Positions 42,503 through 52,964 are shown, counted from the stretch's first letter. The stretch: DNA of 64,000 nt from Sphingobacteriaceae bacterium (GCA_947463785.1 CANHRG010000002.1:62001-126000); one strand, 5' to 3'. Made by a program: numbers and translations. The notes: generated by a model from the sequence alone, not told the origin.

Positions 42503-44896
42503 TTATGCTTCGTTATCCTTTTTTGGTGGTTTAGCGTTTTCTGGTTTAGAATTTGATTTCGGATCAGGTAAGACTTTAGTTTCTGCCGGTTTAAGTCCTT
42601 CAGTGTCATTTACCGGCTCTGTGCCTTCCTCCGGAACAATCAGGGTGCTATCAATTAAGGAGCTATCAACCGCTGTGGTATCATTCACAATACGAGGAGA
42701 TTCACATTGGTAGGCTCTGGTAATTTTTACGCCAGGCTTGGGAAATGGACCAGGAGTAATACCCGTACTTGGATCGTTCAACACCTTCTCCATAAATTTA
42801 CCATAAATAGGTAAAGCAGTTCTTGAACCTTCACCCGTTTCAGAAGTTTTAAAGTGGATGCTTCGGTCGTCACATCCCACCCAGACTCCGGTTACCAAAT
42901 CTTTGGAAATACCCATATACCAGCCATCTACATAATCTGATGAAGTTCCGGTTTTACCGCCAATCTGATTTCCTTTATCCCATAAGTCCCATTCCCACAA
43001 GGCTTGCGAAGTACCACCGGGTTCTTCCATACCGCCTCTAAACATATACAGCATTAACCAAGCAATTTCTTCGGTAATTGCACGCTCTTGTTTGGCTGTG
43101 AATTTAGCAATCGTGTTACCTTCATTGTCTTCGATTCGCTGCACCAAAATCGGCTCTGTTTTTACACCTTTATTCAGGAAAGTGCCATAGGCCCTTATCA
43201 TTTCAAAAACCGAAACATCGTTAGCTCCCAGACTTACAGAAGGAACCGATTCAAGCGGACTTTCAATGCCACAATTGTGTGCAGATTTTACCACATTATC
43301 CCAACCCACTTTTTCGGTAATTTGTGCAGTAATGGAATTGACAGATTTACCCATGGCCCAACGCAGCGACATCTCACGCCCTGAAAATTCATAATCGGCA
43401 TTTTTAGGCTCCCAAGTTTCCGTTTTTCCATTCTCCTGATAAACAATTTTTACGGGTTTATCGAGGTATTTGTCGCATGGGTTCATGCCTTGTTCTAATG
43501 CAGTGAGGTAGGCAAATGGTTTAAATGTAGAACCAGCTTGACGTTTTGCCTGATCTACGTGGTCGTATTTGAAATACTGGTGATTTATGCCCCCAACCCA
43601 CACTTTGATGTGGCCATTGAATGGATCGAGTGTCATCATGCCGGTATTTAAGAATTTGGCATAGTATTTTATGGAATCCATTGTGCTATATTCCACTTCT
43701 TTGTCACCATCCCAGCTGAAAACTTTCATTTTCTTGGGCTTATTCAAGTAATAGTTAATGGAATCCTGATTGTTGTTGTATTTGTTCTTCAGGAAATCGT
43801 AATAAGGTAAACGCTGGGCTGCCTTTTGCAGAAAATCGACGATTTCGTTACCATCTTTATCTCTCCATGGGTTTTCGTTACCCCAAACATTCTGAAAGCG
43901 CCTTTGTAAGGTTTTCATCTGGCTCTCTACCGCTTCTTCTGCATACTGTTGCAGTTTAGAATCGATGGTGGTGTAAATTTTTAAGCCATCTTCGTACAAA
44001 TCGTAATCGTTATCTTCACACCATTCCTTCAAATAGCGGTCAACTGCTCCTCTGATGTACGAATCGCCTTCTACACCTTCTTGTAACTCCGAAACCTTAA
44101 GTGTGAGCGGACGGTTGCTGTATTTTTTAAATTCCTTTTCGCCCAAGAAGTCATATTTCAGCATTTGAGAAAGTACTACATTGCGTCTTTCCAGGCATTT
44201 TTCAGGATTTTTAAGCGGATTATACGTGCTCGTAGCCTTTAGCATGCCTACAAGCATAGCCGCCTCTTCCACCTTTAATTTTGAGGGATCTTTACTGAAA
44301 TACCGTTTCGAAGCGATTTTGATACCATAGGCATTGTTGCCAAACGGAACGGTATTTAGATAGAGCGTTATGATATCGTTTTTACTGTGATAGGTTTCAA
44401 GTTTTAATGCTGAAATCCACTCTTTGAGTTTGTAAATAGCCGTTCTGAGAACAGGAACGTATTTAATTAAGCCCTGCGATTTAGTACGACGGGTACTGTA
44501 CAAGTTTTTAGCCAATTGCTGGGTAATGGTGCTGGCCCCACGTTTATCGCCACTGGCTGTGGAAATGGTGCTAGAAACTAATGAACGAAGATCGATACCG
44601 CTATGATCGTAAAAGCGTACATCTTCGGTTGCCACCAAGGCATCAATAACGCTCGGTGCAATTTCTTTATAATCTACAGGAATACGATTTTCACGGTAGT
44701 AACGCCCCAGTAATTTGCCATCGGCACTGTATACTTCAGAAACCAGTTGGAGATTGGGTGTTTTAATGTCTTTAATGGTTGGCGATGTCCCGAAAAGCCA
44801 AAGGAAATTCAACTCTAACGCACAGAAAAAGAGCACAATAAAATAAAGTGAGATGAGGATGTATCGTGTTCTCTTGTTCTTTATTTCTTTAAACAT
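42503..44896 (-). CDS. Penicillin-binding protein 1A (bifunctional transglycosylase/transpeptidase)
   Basis: Class A PBP of 797 aa that polymerises and cross-links peptidoglycan. One N-terminal membrane anchor (about 10-33) precedes a GT51 domain (catalytic Glu in ATEDVRFYDHSGID, then RGASTITQQLAKN). The transpeptidase domain shows SxxK in AGSTFKPFAYL, SxN in MGKSVNSITAQ and KTGTS. The C-terminal tail is Pro/Lys/Glu-rich and disordered. It appears to be a single-gene unit. Confidence 0.95.
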   Translation of the reverse strand: MFKEIKNKRTRYILISLYFIVLFFCALELNFLWLFGTSPTIKDIKTPNLQLVSEVYSADGKLLGRYYRENRIPVDYKEIAPSVIDALVATEDVRFYDHSGIDLRSLVSSTISTASGDKRGASTITQQLAKNLYSTRRTKSQGLIKYVPVLRTAIYKLKEWISALKLETYHSKNDIITLYLNTVPFGNNAYGIKIASKRYFSKDPSKLKVEEAAMLVGMLKATSTYNPLKNPEKCLERRNVVLSQMLKYDFLGEKEFKKYSNRPLTLKVSELQEGVEGDSYIRGAVDRYLKEWCEDNDYDLYEDGLKIYTTIDSKLQQYAEEAVESQMKTLQRRFQNVWGNENPWRDKDGNEIVDFLQKAAQRLPYYDFLKNKYNNNQDSINYYLNKPKKMKVFSWDGDKEVEYSTMDSIKYYAKFLNTGMMTLDPFNGHIKVWVGGINHQYFKYDHVDQAKRQAGSTFKPFAYLTALEQGMNPCDKYLDKPVKIVYQENGKTETWEPKNADYEFSGREMSLRWAMGKSVNSITAQITEKVGWDNVVKSAHNCGIESPLESVPSVSLGANDVSVFEMIRAYGTFLNKGVKTEPILVQRIEDNEGNTIAKFTAKQERAITEEIAWLMLYMFRGGMEEPGGTSQALWEWDLWDKGNQIGGKTGTSSDYVDGWYMGISKDLVTGVWVGCDDRSIHFKTSETGEGSRTALPIYGKFMEKVLNDPSTGITPGPFPKPGVKITRAYQCESPRIVNDTTAVDSSLIDSTLIVPEEGTEPVNDTEGLKPAETKVLPDPKSNSKPENAKPPKKDNEA

Positions 44897-44951
44897 AGTA
44901 GGCTTTCAGAGTACTTAAATCAGTCAAATTAAATCAGCATCCAAATTTGCA

Positions 44952-47873
44952 TTATTTAATGCTTATTTCATCTATAAAAATAATGGCCTTACCGCCTTCA
45001 CCATAACCGGCATGCCAGGAGGGTAAGTCGCCGTAGTTTTGTGCATTTATTTTGAGGTAGCGCACCGAATCGTTTAAGTTGATTTCAAAATCTTTGATTT
45101 GTACCCGGTAATCATCAGCAGGCAGGTCATTATTCATTCTTCCAAGTTTCCGATAGTTAATCCCATCGCTAGAGCCCCAAATAGCTATTCCAGTAGGGAA
45201 GATGATCCAGGAACGCGTATCCTGCATAAATCCTAAAGACACCTGATTTACTTTCTTTTCTTTGAGTAGATCAATAATGACTTCAAAATCTGTGTTCTGA
45301 TACCCTTGCCAGAAATTTCCCAAGCGAAAATTGTCTTTCCCACGTATCCCATCTATTAAGCCTTCATCTCCACCGCCTGTATACGATTGCATGTAACGGT
45401 ATTTCAATTGAACTTTCTTATCGCTTACTTTCTGATAGAATTGGGCACTTACAGGGAAGCTAGATTTTCCATTTAAATAGGAGATTGCTTTAATCGTCGT
45501 ACTTTGCTTTAATACAATTGGTTCTCGATATAGATTACTTTGCAGATTGGGTTCAGTTCCATCCAGAGTGTAATAAATGCTAGCCTGGCTTAACGGACTG
45601 ATCAGTTTCACCTCATGCTGATCTGAAAAACTGATCGATGGTGCCTCAATAATCGGATTCGGTACAATCCAATCCTCCGCAATGCTCGAATTTGGTTTTT
45701 CTAAATCCTGCATAAACGTTTCGGCTGGTAATTTACCGGTAATAAATTCCAATTTTCCTCCATTTTCGATATCCTTAAACGAGATATACGATTTTTTATA
45801 CGCCTGATTGTTTAAGCGAATGTTTTGCAAATGGATATTTTGCTCGCTGTATTCTGGGGCCTCAATTGTAAAAGACTTGCCATTCTCTAGTTTGATGCTT
45901 GCTTTTTTAAACCAGGGTGTGCCAAATACGTATTCGTTGTTTGCCGGATTTACCGGATACCATCCTAGGGCACTCATCACCAACCATGCCGACATTTGCC
46001 CGCAATCTTCATTGCCCGATAAACCATCAGGTGCATTGTGGTATTGCTCTGAACGTATTCGGTGAATGTAGGCTGCCGTTTTAGAGGGATGATTGGTGAA
46101 ATTGTAGAGATAAGCCATGTGGTGACTCGGCTCATTTCCATGTGCATATTGGCCAATTAAGCCGGTAATATCTACCTGACCACGACCAGATAATCCTTCG
46201 GTAGTGGTAAACAACTCGTCCAATTTGTTTTCAAAAGCAGCTGTACCACCCAAGGCCTTACTCAAACCTACAATATCCTGAGGAACATAAAAACTGTATT
46301 GCCAGCTATTCGCTTCGGTGTAATTATTGTTTACTTCGGTTGGGTTAAAGGGCTTCCACCAGCCGCCATTGGCACGTGCCCGCATAAAGCCTGTAGCCGG
46401 ATCGAAGACGTTTTTCCAATACTGCGCTCTACGGATAAATGTTTGATAATCTTCAGTTTTACCTAAAGCTTTAGCGAACTGAGCGATACTCCAATCGTCA
46501 TAGGCGTATTCCAGCGTTTTAGAAACCGATTCGTGTTCATCATCGGCCAATACCAAACCATTTTTGCGGTAAGAATCCAGTCCGAATTGATTTCGGTTAA
46601 CGGCAGATTTCATAGCCTGAAAAGCCAGTTCGTAATCAAATGGAATGCCTTTTTGGTAAGCATCCCAAATTACCGGAATGGAATGATTGCCAATCATACA
46701 GAAGGTTTCATTTCCTGCCAATTCCCAAACCGGTAACAAGCCTCCATTTTGGTATTGATGTAAAAAGGTATTGACAAAATCCTGACTACGTTTTCGGTCA
46801 ATCAGATTCAAAAGGGGATGTTCTGCCCGGTAGGTATCCCATAATGAGAAAACGGTATAATTGTCAAATCCTTCGGCTTTATGAATCTTTTTATCCGTCC
46901 CGAAGTATTGCCCATCCACATCCATAAATAAATTCGGACTGGAAAAAGCATGATATAGAGCAGTATAAAATATGCTGAGTTTATTTTTATCGACACTTTC
47001 TACCACAATTTTTTGTAATTCTTTATTCCAGGCCTGTTTGGCAGATGTTAAGGTTTTCTGAAAATCGAAATCCGGTAATTCAGCATCCAGATTTTTAAGC
47101 GCACCCTCAGCGCTAACGGCAGATATGCCCACTTTGGCAAGTACTTTACCCGGATTGTCAAATTGGATGTACATTTTCACATTCTTTCCGGTACCTTTTT
47201 TTAGTCCATCTTGAATTATATCGTTCAGTGCAATGCCATAGCGTTTAAAAGGCTTGTTGAACTTCGCATGAAAATAAATGGGCTGATCGGTTGCCCAGGC
47301 GTTTGATCGTCTGAATCCTCTGATTTCACGATCATTTACCACCTCGATCCACGATTCCAGAACCTCATCGCGGTGTTGTAAATCAATAATAATATTGGCC
47401 TCCGCTGTAGCGGGATACTCGTATTGATGCAAACCAGCTCTCAAGGTACTCGTTAGGCTAACTTTAATCTGATACTTATCCAGTACGGTTTGGTAAAATC
47501 CGGCAGATGCCTTTTCGTTTTTCTTTTGAAATGAAGAGGAATAGTCTGCGTTTTTAAATTGTGGTTTCCCCGTGGTAGGCATGAATAAGATATCGCCATA
47601 ATCGGAAACTCCGGTACCGCTTAAATGCGTGTGTGAAAAGCCGTAGACTATACTGTCTGAGTAATGGTACCCCGAGCAGCCATCCCATCCAGAAAGTCGG
47701 GTATCGGGGCTCAATTGTACCATGCCAAACGGTAAAATAGGTCCAGGGTAGGTATGTCCGTGCCCGCCAGTGCCAATAAATGGGTTTACCCAGCGACTCA
47801 GGTCTGTTGATTTTTGAGCAAAAACAGTTCCTAAGTTGGCTAGGAAGAATAGAGCAATAAAGATGCGTTTCAT
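44952..47873 (-). CDS. GH92 family alpha-mannosidase-like exo-glycosidase with two C-terminal modules
   Basis: 973 aa. A signal peptide ends near residue 19 (VFAQ). The GH92 part has GTGGHGHTYPGPILPFGMVQLSPDTR near the start and the catalytic-Glu signature SGNEDCGQMSAWLVMSALGWYP. A chitobiase-like C-terminal module (SIYYTLDGTEPN) and an F5/8-type-C-like carbohydrate-binding module follow. GH92 enzymes are calcium-dependent exo-alpha-mannosidases. The exact linkage is unknown. It lies 13 bases downstream of the nitrilase gene on the same strand. Confidence 0.93.
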   Translation of the reverse strand: MKRIFIALFFLANLGTVFAQKSTDLSRWVNPFIGTGGHGHTYPGPILPFGMVQLSPDTRLSGWDGCSGYHYSDSIVYGFSHTHLSGTGVSDYGDILFMPTTGKPQFKNADYSSSFQKKNEKASAGFYQTVLDKYQIKVSLTSTLRAGLHQYEYPATAEANIIIDLQHRDEVLESWIEVVNDREIRGFRRSNAWATDQPIYFHAKFNKPFKRYGIALNDIIQDGLKKGTGKNVKMYIQFDNPGKVLAKVGISAVSAEGALKNLDAELPDFDFQKTLTSAKQAWNKELQKIVVESVDKNKLSIFYTALYHAFSSPNLFMDVDGQYFGTDKKIHKAEGFDNYTVFSLWDTYRAEHPLLNLIDRKRSQDFVNTFLHQYQNGGLLPVWELAGNETFCMIGNHSIPVIWDAYQKGIPFDYELAFQAMKSAVNRNQFGLDSYRKNGLVLADDEHESVSKTLEYAYDDWSIAQFAKALGKTEDYQTFIRRAQYWKNVFDPATGFMRARANGGWWKPFNPTEVNNNYTEANSWQYSFYVPQDIVGLSKALGGTAAFENKLDELFTTTEGLSGRGQVDITGLIGQYAHGNEPSHHMAYLYNFTNHPSKTAAYIHRIRSEQYHNAPDGLSGNEDCGQMSAWLVMSALGWYPVNPANNEYVFGTPWFKKASIKLENGKSFTIEAPEYSEQNIHLQNIRLNNQAYKKSYISFKDIENGGKLEFITGKLPAETFMQDLEKPNSSIAEDWIVPNPIIEAPSISFSDQHEVKLISPLSQASIYYTLDGTEPNLQSNLYREPIVLKQSTTIKAISYLNGKSSFPVSAQFYQKVSDKKVQLKYRYMQSYTGGGDEGLIDGIRGKDNFRLGNFWQGYQNTDFEVIIDLLKEKKVNQVSLGFMQDTRSWIIFPTGIAIWGSSDGINYRKLGRMNNDLPADDYRVQIKDFEINLNDSVRYLKINAQNYGDLPSWHAGYGEGGKAIIFIDEISIK

Positions 47874-47886
47874 CAGTAGATTAAGA

Positions 47887-48669
47887 TTAAATATCTAGTT
47901 TAAAGGAGTCGGAGTCTTTCAAAAACGGAAAAATTCGACGCGATTTTGCGATTTCTTCCTTGCTAATGGTAAAGGTGTACAGATCCTCATCATTCGGCTT
48001 GTAGTAAACTACATTTCCATTAGGGCCAATACACATGGATCCACCAGAATGAAAAACCTCGTTTCCATCATGCCCCACCCGGTTAACAGCAATTACGTAC
48101 GATTGATTTTCGATGGCCCGTGCCGGAACTAGTGTGCGCCAGTGCAATGCTCGTTTGTCTGGCCAACTTGCAACAACCAAAAGAATATCGTAGGGATCTG
48201 ATGGGTCGTTTCGCAACCAAACCGGAAAACGTAAATCGTAGCAGATATTCAGATTGATTTTCCAGCCGTGCAGGTCAACTAGTAGTTTCTTTTCACCGGG
48301 ACTAAAATGTTTATCCTCATCGCCTAAACTAAATAAATGGCGTTTATCGTAGTGTTCGTAGCTGCCATCGGGCCGCATCCAGATGAGCCGATTGTAACAA
48401 TTGTCGTCCTCACGTATAATTAAACTCCCTGTTACCACACAATCAAATTTTTTGGCCTGATACTGCATCCACTGCATGGTCGTTCCACCCATTTCTTCGG
48501 CCAATTCCGTAGTATTCATACTAAAGCCGGTATTAAACATTTCTGGCAACACGATCAAATCAGTCTTTTCACGTATGGCCGAAAGTCGTAGCGCTAAATT
48601 CTGGAGATTTTTTTCACAATTCTCCCAGAAGATATATGCCTGAAATGTGGTAATTTTTAACGATTCCAT
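47887..48669 (-). CDS. Nitrilase-superfamily omega-amidase (YafV type)
   Basis: 260-aa carbon-nitrogen hydrolase. The Glu-Lys-Cys catalytic triad is E43 (LPEMFNTGFSMN), K109 (YDKRHLFS) and C143 (LNICYDLRFPVW). The family has been characterised as alpha-ketoglutaramate/alpha-ketosuccinamate amidase, repairing side products of glutamine transamination. Cytoplasmic. Upstream of GH92 in the same direction, though a functional link is not obvious. Confidence 0.92.
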   Translation of the reverse strand: MESLKITTFQAYIFWENCEKNLQNLALRLSAIREKTDLIVLPEMFNTGFSMNTTELAEEMGGTTMQWMQYQAKKFDCVVTGSLIIREDDNCYNRLIWMRPDGSYEHYDKRHLFSLGDEDKHFSPGEKKLLVDLHGWKINLNICYDLRFPVWLRNDPSDPYDILLVVASWPDKRALHWRTLVPARAIENQSYVIAVNRVGHDGNEVFHSGGSMCIGPNGNVVYYKPNDEDLYTFTISKEEIAKSRRIFPFLKDSDSFKLDI

Positions 48670-48813
48670 CTTTTATATACAGCTTAGCTTTTGGTATTTG
48701 TGGCTGTGTACCGACGCTTAAATATGATGTTCAGTCCTAAAGGTAACTAAAACTCATAAAAATAGTATTGGAACTGAAAAATACCTTAAATTTAAAAGGT
48801 TAAAACCGAAAAA

Positions 48814-49584
48814 ATGACCTTTAAAACAAAAGAAAGCCGACTACTGATCATTTTAGGCAGTTTTTTTATTGCCAATGCCATTCTGGCTGAATTTATTGGC
48901 GTTAAAATTTTCTCGGTAGAGGAATCGCTAGGGTTCAAGAAATTCGACATCAATTTATTGGGAGTGAAAGATTTGTCTTTCAATATGTCTGCAGGGGTAC
49001 TTACCTGGCCCTTGGTGTTCATAATGACCGATATCATTAACGAGTATTTTGGTTTGAAACAAGTTCGTTTTTTATCGGTGCTAGCTTCCATATTAGTGGC
49101 ATTTGCATTTGTGGTTGTTGGCTTCGCAATTCAATTGGCACCAGCCGATTTCTGGATTAATCAAACCATTAAAGGGGAGGCCGTGAATATGGATTTGGCC
49201 TTTACCGGAATCTTCGGTCAGGGCATGTGGATCATAGTGGGTTCCATTACAGCCTTTCTGATTGGGCAAATTGCCGATGTAGCTATTTTTCACAAGATTA
49301 AAGTGATCACCGGCGAGCGAGCACTTTGGTTAAGAGCAACCGGATCAACGCTGGTTTCGCAGTTTATCGACAGTTTTGTGGTAATTTTCATCGCATTTTA
49401 CCTCAATCCGCAATACAGCTGGACCTGGCAAATGGTTGCAGCCATTGGTTTGGTCAATTATACCTACAAGTTCAGCGTAGCAATATTGATGACTCCATTT
49501 TTATATGTAGTTCACGGTATCATCGATGGTTTTTTAGGTAAAGATTTGGCACACAAGATGCTGAAAGAAGCGGCGAAAAGCTAA
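48814..49584 (+). CDS. Queuosine precursor transporter (YhhQ/VUT family)
   Basis: Integral membrane protein of 256 aa with six or more membrane segments. The family motifs are ADFWINQ after an early MTDIINEYFGLKQVR, GQIADVAIFHKIK, and TLVSQFIDSFVVIFIAFY. Family members import queuosine precursors such as preQ0 or preQ1. It is a single gene divergent from the nitrilase, and its stop overlaps the FUSC stop by four bases. Confidence 0.9.
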   Translation: MTFKTKESRLLIILGSFFIANAILAEFIGVKIFSVEESLGFKKFDINLLGVKDLSFNMSAGVLTWPLVFIMTDIINEYFGLKQVRFLSVLASILVAFAFVVVGFAIQLAPADFWINQTIKGEAVNMDLAFTGIFGQGMWIIVGSITAFLIGQIADVAIFHKIKVITGERALWLRATGSTLVSQFIDSFVVIFIAFYLNPQYSWTWQMVAAIGLVNYTYKFSVAILMTPFLYVVHGIIDGFLGKDLAHKMLKEAAKS

Positions 49585-51749
49585 ACACTTGCCTCGCTTT
49601 CAGAGAATTCATTTTGTAAAGCTTCCGCTAGTTTCCGAATGTCTTTACTAAGCTTGTAGCTGAGCTGTAATTGCTCGTTTAGCAAATGTTCGTTCCAGTT
49701 TTCGGGTTCAACGGCTTTATACGATGAAGGCAGCTCAGGATAAGTCCCCTTAAAAGCAGTTTCTGGATTTTCTTCCAACAATTTGATGGCTTCGCCAATG
49801 TTAAAAAGCGACTTGCGCACCCACTTGATGTGCAAGGGGTTAATTTCCTGATTCTGTTCTTGTTGACTAACACTTACCAAATTGGCAATGTAAGAGGACA
49901 ACATGTGATTCATCACCGTAAACTTATTGATCGATTTAGGATTTCGCTGTTTACGTTTAGGCTCAGAAAGCATACGTTGAAAAGCACTGCCCAGGTTCGC
50001 CGTACTCACATACACTTCCTTACGCACCAGTTTATAGTCTGTAATGCCAATTTTTTTGCCATGCAAGCCTTCAGCAAGTTTGTATAAATAATGGTAATTG
50101 GCAATCAAGGCATCCCGCATAGCCAATTTCACTTGTTTGTATTCCCAATTGGGGAAAATGAAATAGCTCGCTAAAAAGGCAATGGACGAACCCAATAAGG
50201 TATCGATGATCCGTTGTTTGGCGATATCAATATTGTTAGCCCCCAAAAAACTGAATAAGATGAGTAGGTAAGGGGTCATGAATAATACAGAGATCTTGTA
50301 ATTCAGTCGCTGAAAACTATAAGAGCCAATCATAAAGATGAGCAGCAACACAAACCGTGCAGCCTCAGCTTTAACCAACAAAATAATTGCCACACCCAGC
50401 AAACCACCAACAACTGTACCTATAATTCGTTCGTAGTTTCGTTGCTTGGTTAAACTATAACTAGGCTTCATAATCACCACAATGGTGAGCATAATCCAAT
50501 AACTGTAATGCCCTAGCGGGAATAAATGCGAAACACCATAGCCAATCAGCGAAACGATAGCAACCCGCAACGAATGCCTAAAAATGGACGATTGGAAACT
50601 CAGGTTTTCCCTAAAAAGTTTCAGGTCAAAATCTTGATGAGAAATGAATTTTGGCAAGTCTTTTTCACTCCTAATCTCTGCTGTCCCAGAAAGTGCTACA
50701 TTAAAATAGCTGTACACCTTCTCCATGCGCCGGATAATGTTACGCACATTGATCAGAATTTTCTTCAATACCAAATTCGGCAGTTGGTATTCCGTTTCCA
50801 CCTCATCAATTCGGGCTTTTAATTGATTCAACTCCTTCAAAAAATCTTTCGATTGTACAGCTGTTTCACCAGCCACCAATTGCGAAGCCAGGTGATCCAA
50901 CTCATCTGCAATGCTCATTAGGGTTTTATGAATGGCTTTTAGCGCTTTGGTTTTGCAGTAACGCTCCCGCAACGATTTATAGTCGTACAAAGTAGCCGTC
51001 GATTCTTCAAAAAGATCGATCATATCCACCAAGGCCAAAATTAATTTTCGGCCAAATTGGTTAGGGTCTTTGATCATGCGGTTCTGGAACAACAATTCGC
51101 GAACCGCATCTTGTTTTTGATGTACGATAACTTGCTGATCGATAAGTTTGCTGTAATTCTCAGAAAACGAGGTGCGGTGATGATAAAAAGCAGCCTTCAG
51201 CCGTAAGTAAACAGCAATTTCTGCTATACATTCTCCCAAGGCTTGTTGAGCTAATCGGTAGGGGCGCAGTTGTACAATCGACAAACTAAACAGCATATAC
51301 CAAATGCCGCCACAAAGGATATGTAAGGCATTTTGCAAATCATGACCTAAACTCTCCCGCTGATCGAGGTGTAAAATCATAATCACCAATGCAGCTGTGC
51401 CAATAGCCGAGGCACGGTTGCCAAACACACTAAACATCGAGAAGAAAAAGCACAATACCACAATTTCCAGTGCCAGCAGAATAGGGTAGCTGTTTAACAA
51501 GCCGGTGAGTATGGCGGTTATGAAGATAAACAAGTTGGCATACAACATGCCGTTCCGTTTATGGCGTACCGGCCCCGGATTATCCACAACACTTACACAA
51601 AGCGCACCCAAAGAAATGGTAATACCCAAGGCAAATTCACCAAGCTGAGCAAACAACAAAGCAGGTAGCACTATTCCGAAACTGATTTTTAAACCATCAG
51701 CAAAATAGTGGCTATACAAGAAGTTCTTTAGTTTTTGTGCACGAATCAT
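49581..51749 (-). CDS. FUSC-family inner-membrane protein (YccS/YhfK type)
   Basis: 722 aa with two blocks of membrane segments (about 20-165 and 400-530) separated by a long helical cytoplasmic region. The second block carries the FUSC-like SYWIMLTIVVIMKPSYSLTKQRNYERIIGTVVGGLLG. These proteins resemble aromatic-acid exporters such as AaeB, but the physiological substrate is unknown. No adaptor protein gene is adjacent. Confidence 0.88.
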   Translation of the reverse strand: MIRAQKLKNFLYSHYFADGLKISFGIVLPALLFAQLGEFALGITISLGALCVSVVDNPGPVRHKRNGMLYANLFIFITAILTGLLNSYPILLALEIVVLCFFFSMFSVFGNRASAIGTAALVIMILHLDQRESLGHDLQNALHILCGGIWYMLFSLSIVQLRPYRLAQQALGECIAEIAVYLRLKAAFYHHRTSFSENYSKLIDQQVIVHQKQDAVRELLFQNRMIKDPNQFGRKLILALVDMIDLFEESTATLYDYKSLRERYCKTKALKAIHKTLMSIADELDHLASQLVAGETAVQSKDFLKELNQLKARIDEVETEYQLPNLVLKKILINVRNIIRRMEKVYSYFNVALSGTAEIRSEKDLPKFISHQDFDLKLFRENLSFQSSIFRHSLRVAIVSLIGYGVSHLFPLGHYSYWIMLTIVVIMKPSYSLTKQRNYERIIGTVVGGLLGVAIILLVKAEAARFVLLLIFMIGSYSFQRLNYKISVLFMTPYLLILFSFLGANNIDIAKQRIIDTLLGSSIAFLASYFIFPNWEYKQVKLAMRDALIANYHYLYKLAEGLHGKKIGITDYKLVRKEVYVSTANLGSAFQRMLSEPKRKQRNPKSINKFTVMNHMLSSYIANLVSVSQQEQNQEINPLHIKWVRKSLFNIGEAIKLLEENPETAFKGTYPELPSSYKAVEPENWNEHLLNEQLQLSYKLSKDIRKLAEALQNEFSESEASV

Positions 51750-51816
51750 AAAAGCACCTTCGGTACAAAATAAACATTATATCTAGCCCAGGCAAGTTTA
51801 TCGGCCTTTGGGCCAT

Positions 51817-51849
51817 AAAAAAAGCCTTCCCGGTTGAGGAAGGCTTTTT
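51817..51849 (-). terminator. Terminator of the cold-shock gene
   Basis: A stem of AAAAAGCCTTCC with GGAAGGCTTTTT around a seven-base loop. On the minus strand a T run follows, ending the cold-shock transcript. Confidence 0.88.
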
Positions 51850-51866
51850 AAAATAAATAGGATTAC

Positions 51867-52064
51867 TTAAGCGATAACTTTCACATTTACGGCGTTCAGT
51901 CCTTTTCTTCCTTGCTCTTCTTCATACTGAACGTGATCATTTTCACGAATTTGATCGATTAAACCTGAAGTGTGAACAAAAATCTCACTCTCTCCAGATG
52001 ACGGGATGATAAATCCAAATCCCTTAGTTTCATTAAAAAACTTTACAGTTCCTTCTTTTTGCAT
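51867..52064 (-). CDS. Cold-shock domain protein
   Basis: A 65-residue single OB-fold RNA chaperone. RNP1 is KGFGFI and RNP2 is IFVHTS. The opening EGTVKFFNETKGFGFI and close GRKGLNAVNVKVI are family-standard. It is transcribed alone. The roughly 130-base region upstream, shared with the divergent DUF4142 gene, is A+T-rich and could carry a structured leader, but I could not define one. Confidence 0.95.
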   Translation of the reverse strand: MQKEGTVKFFNETKGFGFIIPSSGESEIFVHTSGLIDQIRENDHVQYEEEQGRKGLNAVNVKVIA

Positions 52065-52194
52065 TGTTATAAATATTAATTGATTTTGCGCAAGGTAGGT
52101 ATAATAATCCGGATGGGGGATAATTAATAAAAATAAAACATGTAAACCCCTTCTGTGTTTGTTCTAGTAAATCAACTTTAAATAAAATACACCT

Positions 52195-52752
52195 ATGAAA
52201 AAAATGAGTTTATACCTAACACTGATCATGCTGTTGGGTGCTTTTTCCTTTTGCAACAGACAGCAAAAAGATAGTGTAGACCTTGCTAAAGAGAGCAATG
52301 ATCGAAAAGAAGTACTCAACGAAGATCAGTCAGATTTTGTGGTACAGGCAGCCAGTGCCGGTTTACTCGAAGTAGAGCTGGGTAAACTAGGGCAACAAAT
52401 GGCACAACACAACCGATTAAAGAAATTTGCCAAAATGATGGTCGATGACCATGCAAAGATGAGCGAAGAACTGAAAGAATTGGCCACAAAAAAACAACTT
52501 ACCCTACCGGGAAGTTTGGGCGAAGAGCAGCAACGTAAACTAAACGATCTACGTGAACAAAACCGTCAAAAGTTTGATAGGCGTTACCTAGAAGTGATGG
52601 AAGAAGAACACGAAAACGACATTAAGAAATTTGAAGAGGCCTCAGAAAACCATAAAGATGCCGACATTCAAACCTTTGCAGCAAAACACTTGCCCTTATT
52701 ACGGGCTCACCTCGATTCCGTTAAACTAATTCGGGCAGCATTGAAAAAATAA
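52195..52752 (+). CDS. DUF4142 lipoprotein
   Basis: 185 aa with a lipoprotein-type signal ending AFSFC (Cys20). The rest is a helical DUF4142 ferritin-like domain: DFVVQAASAGLLEVELGKLGQQMAQHNRLKKFAKMMVDDHAKMSEEL and a C-terminal AAKHLPLLRAHLDSVKLI. The family is widespread in Bacteroidota and Proteobacteria and is stress-associated, but its function is not established. A terminator follows directly. Confidence 0.88.
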   Translation: MKKMSLYLTLIMLLGAFSFCNRQQKDSVDLAKESNDRKEVLNEDQSDFVVQAASAGLLEVELGKLGQQMAQHNRLKKFAKMMVDDHAKMSEELKELATKKQLTLPGSLGEEQQRKLNDLREQNRQKFDRRYLEVMEEEHENDIKKFEEASENHKDADIQTFAAKHLPLLRAHLDSVKLIRAALKK

Positions 52753-52773
52753 CTTAGCTTACTTTTATGATCG

Positions 52774-52803
52774 AAGCGAGTCGGAATTCCGGCTTGCTTT
52801 TTT
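52774..52803 (+). terminator. Terminator after the DUF4142 gene
   Basis: An 11-bp stem with two G-T pairs (AAGCGAGTCGG with CCGGCTTGCTT) around AATT, followed by T residues. Confidence 0.8.
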
Positions 52804-52964
52804 GTTTAGAATAACTAGCTTTCCAATACTTCGTTCAGTTTGTCCCGCAAATCGTAAAAAACCTAAATTTTTCTGTATTCACCTTAATTGCTAGATTTCA
52901 GTTAATTAGTAAATCCATAATATGTGATAATAAGTGAAATTCTGCTTTTTCACGCGAATTGTCA

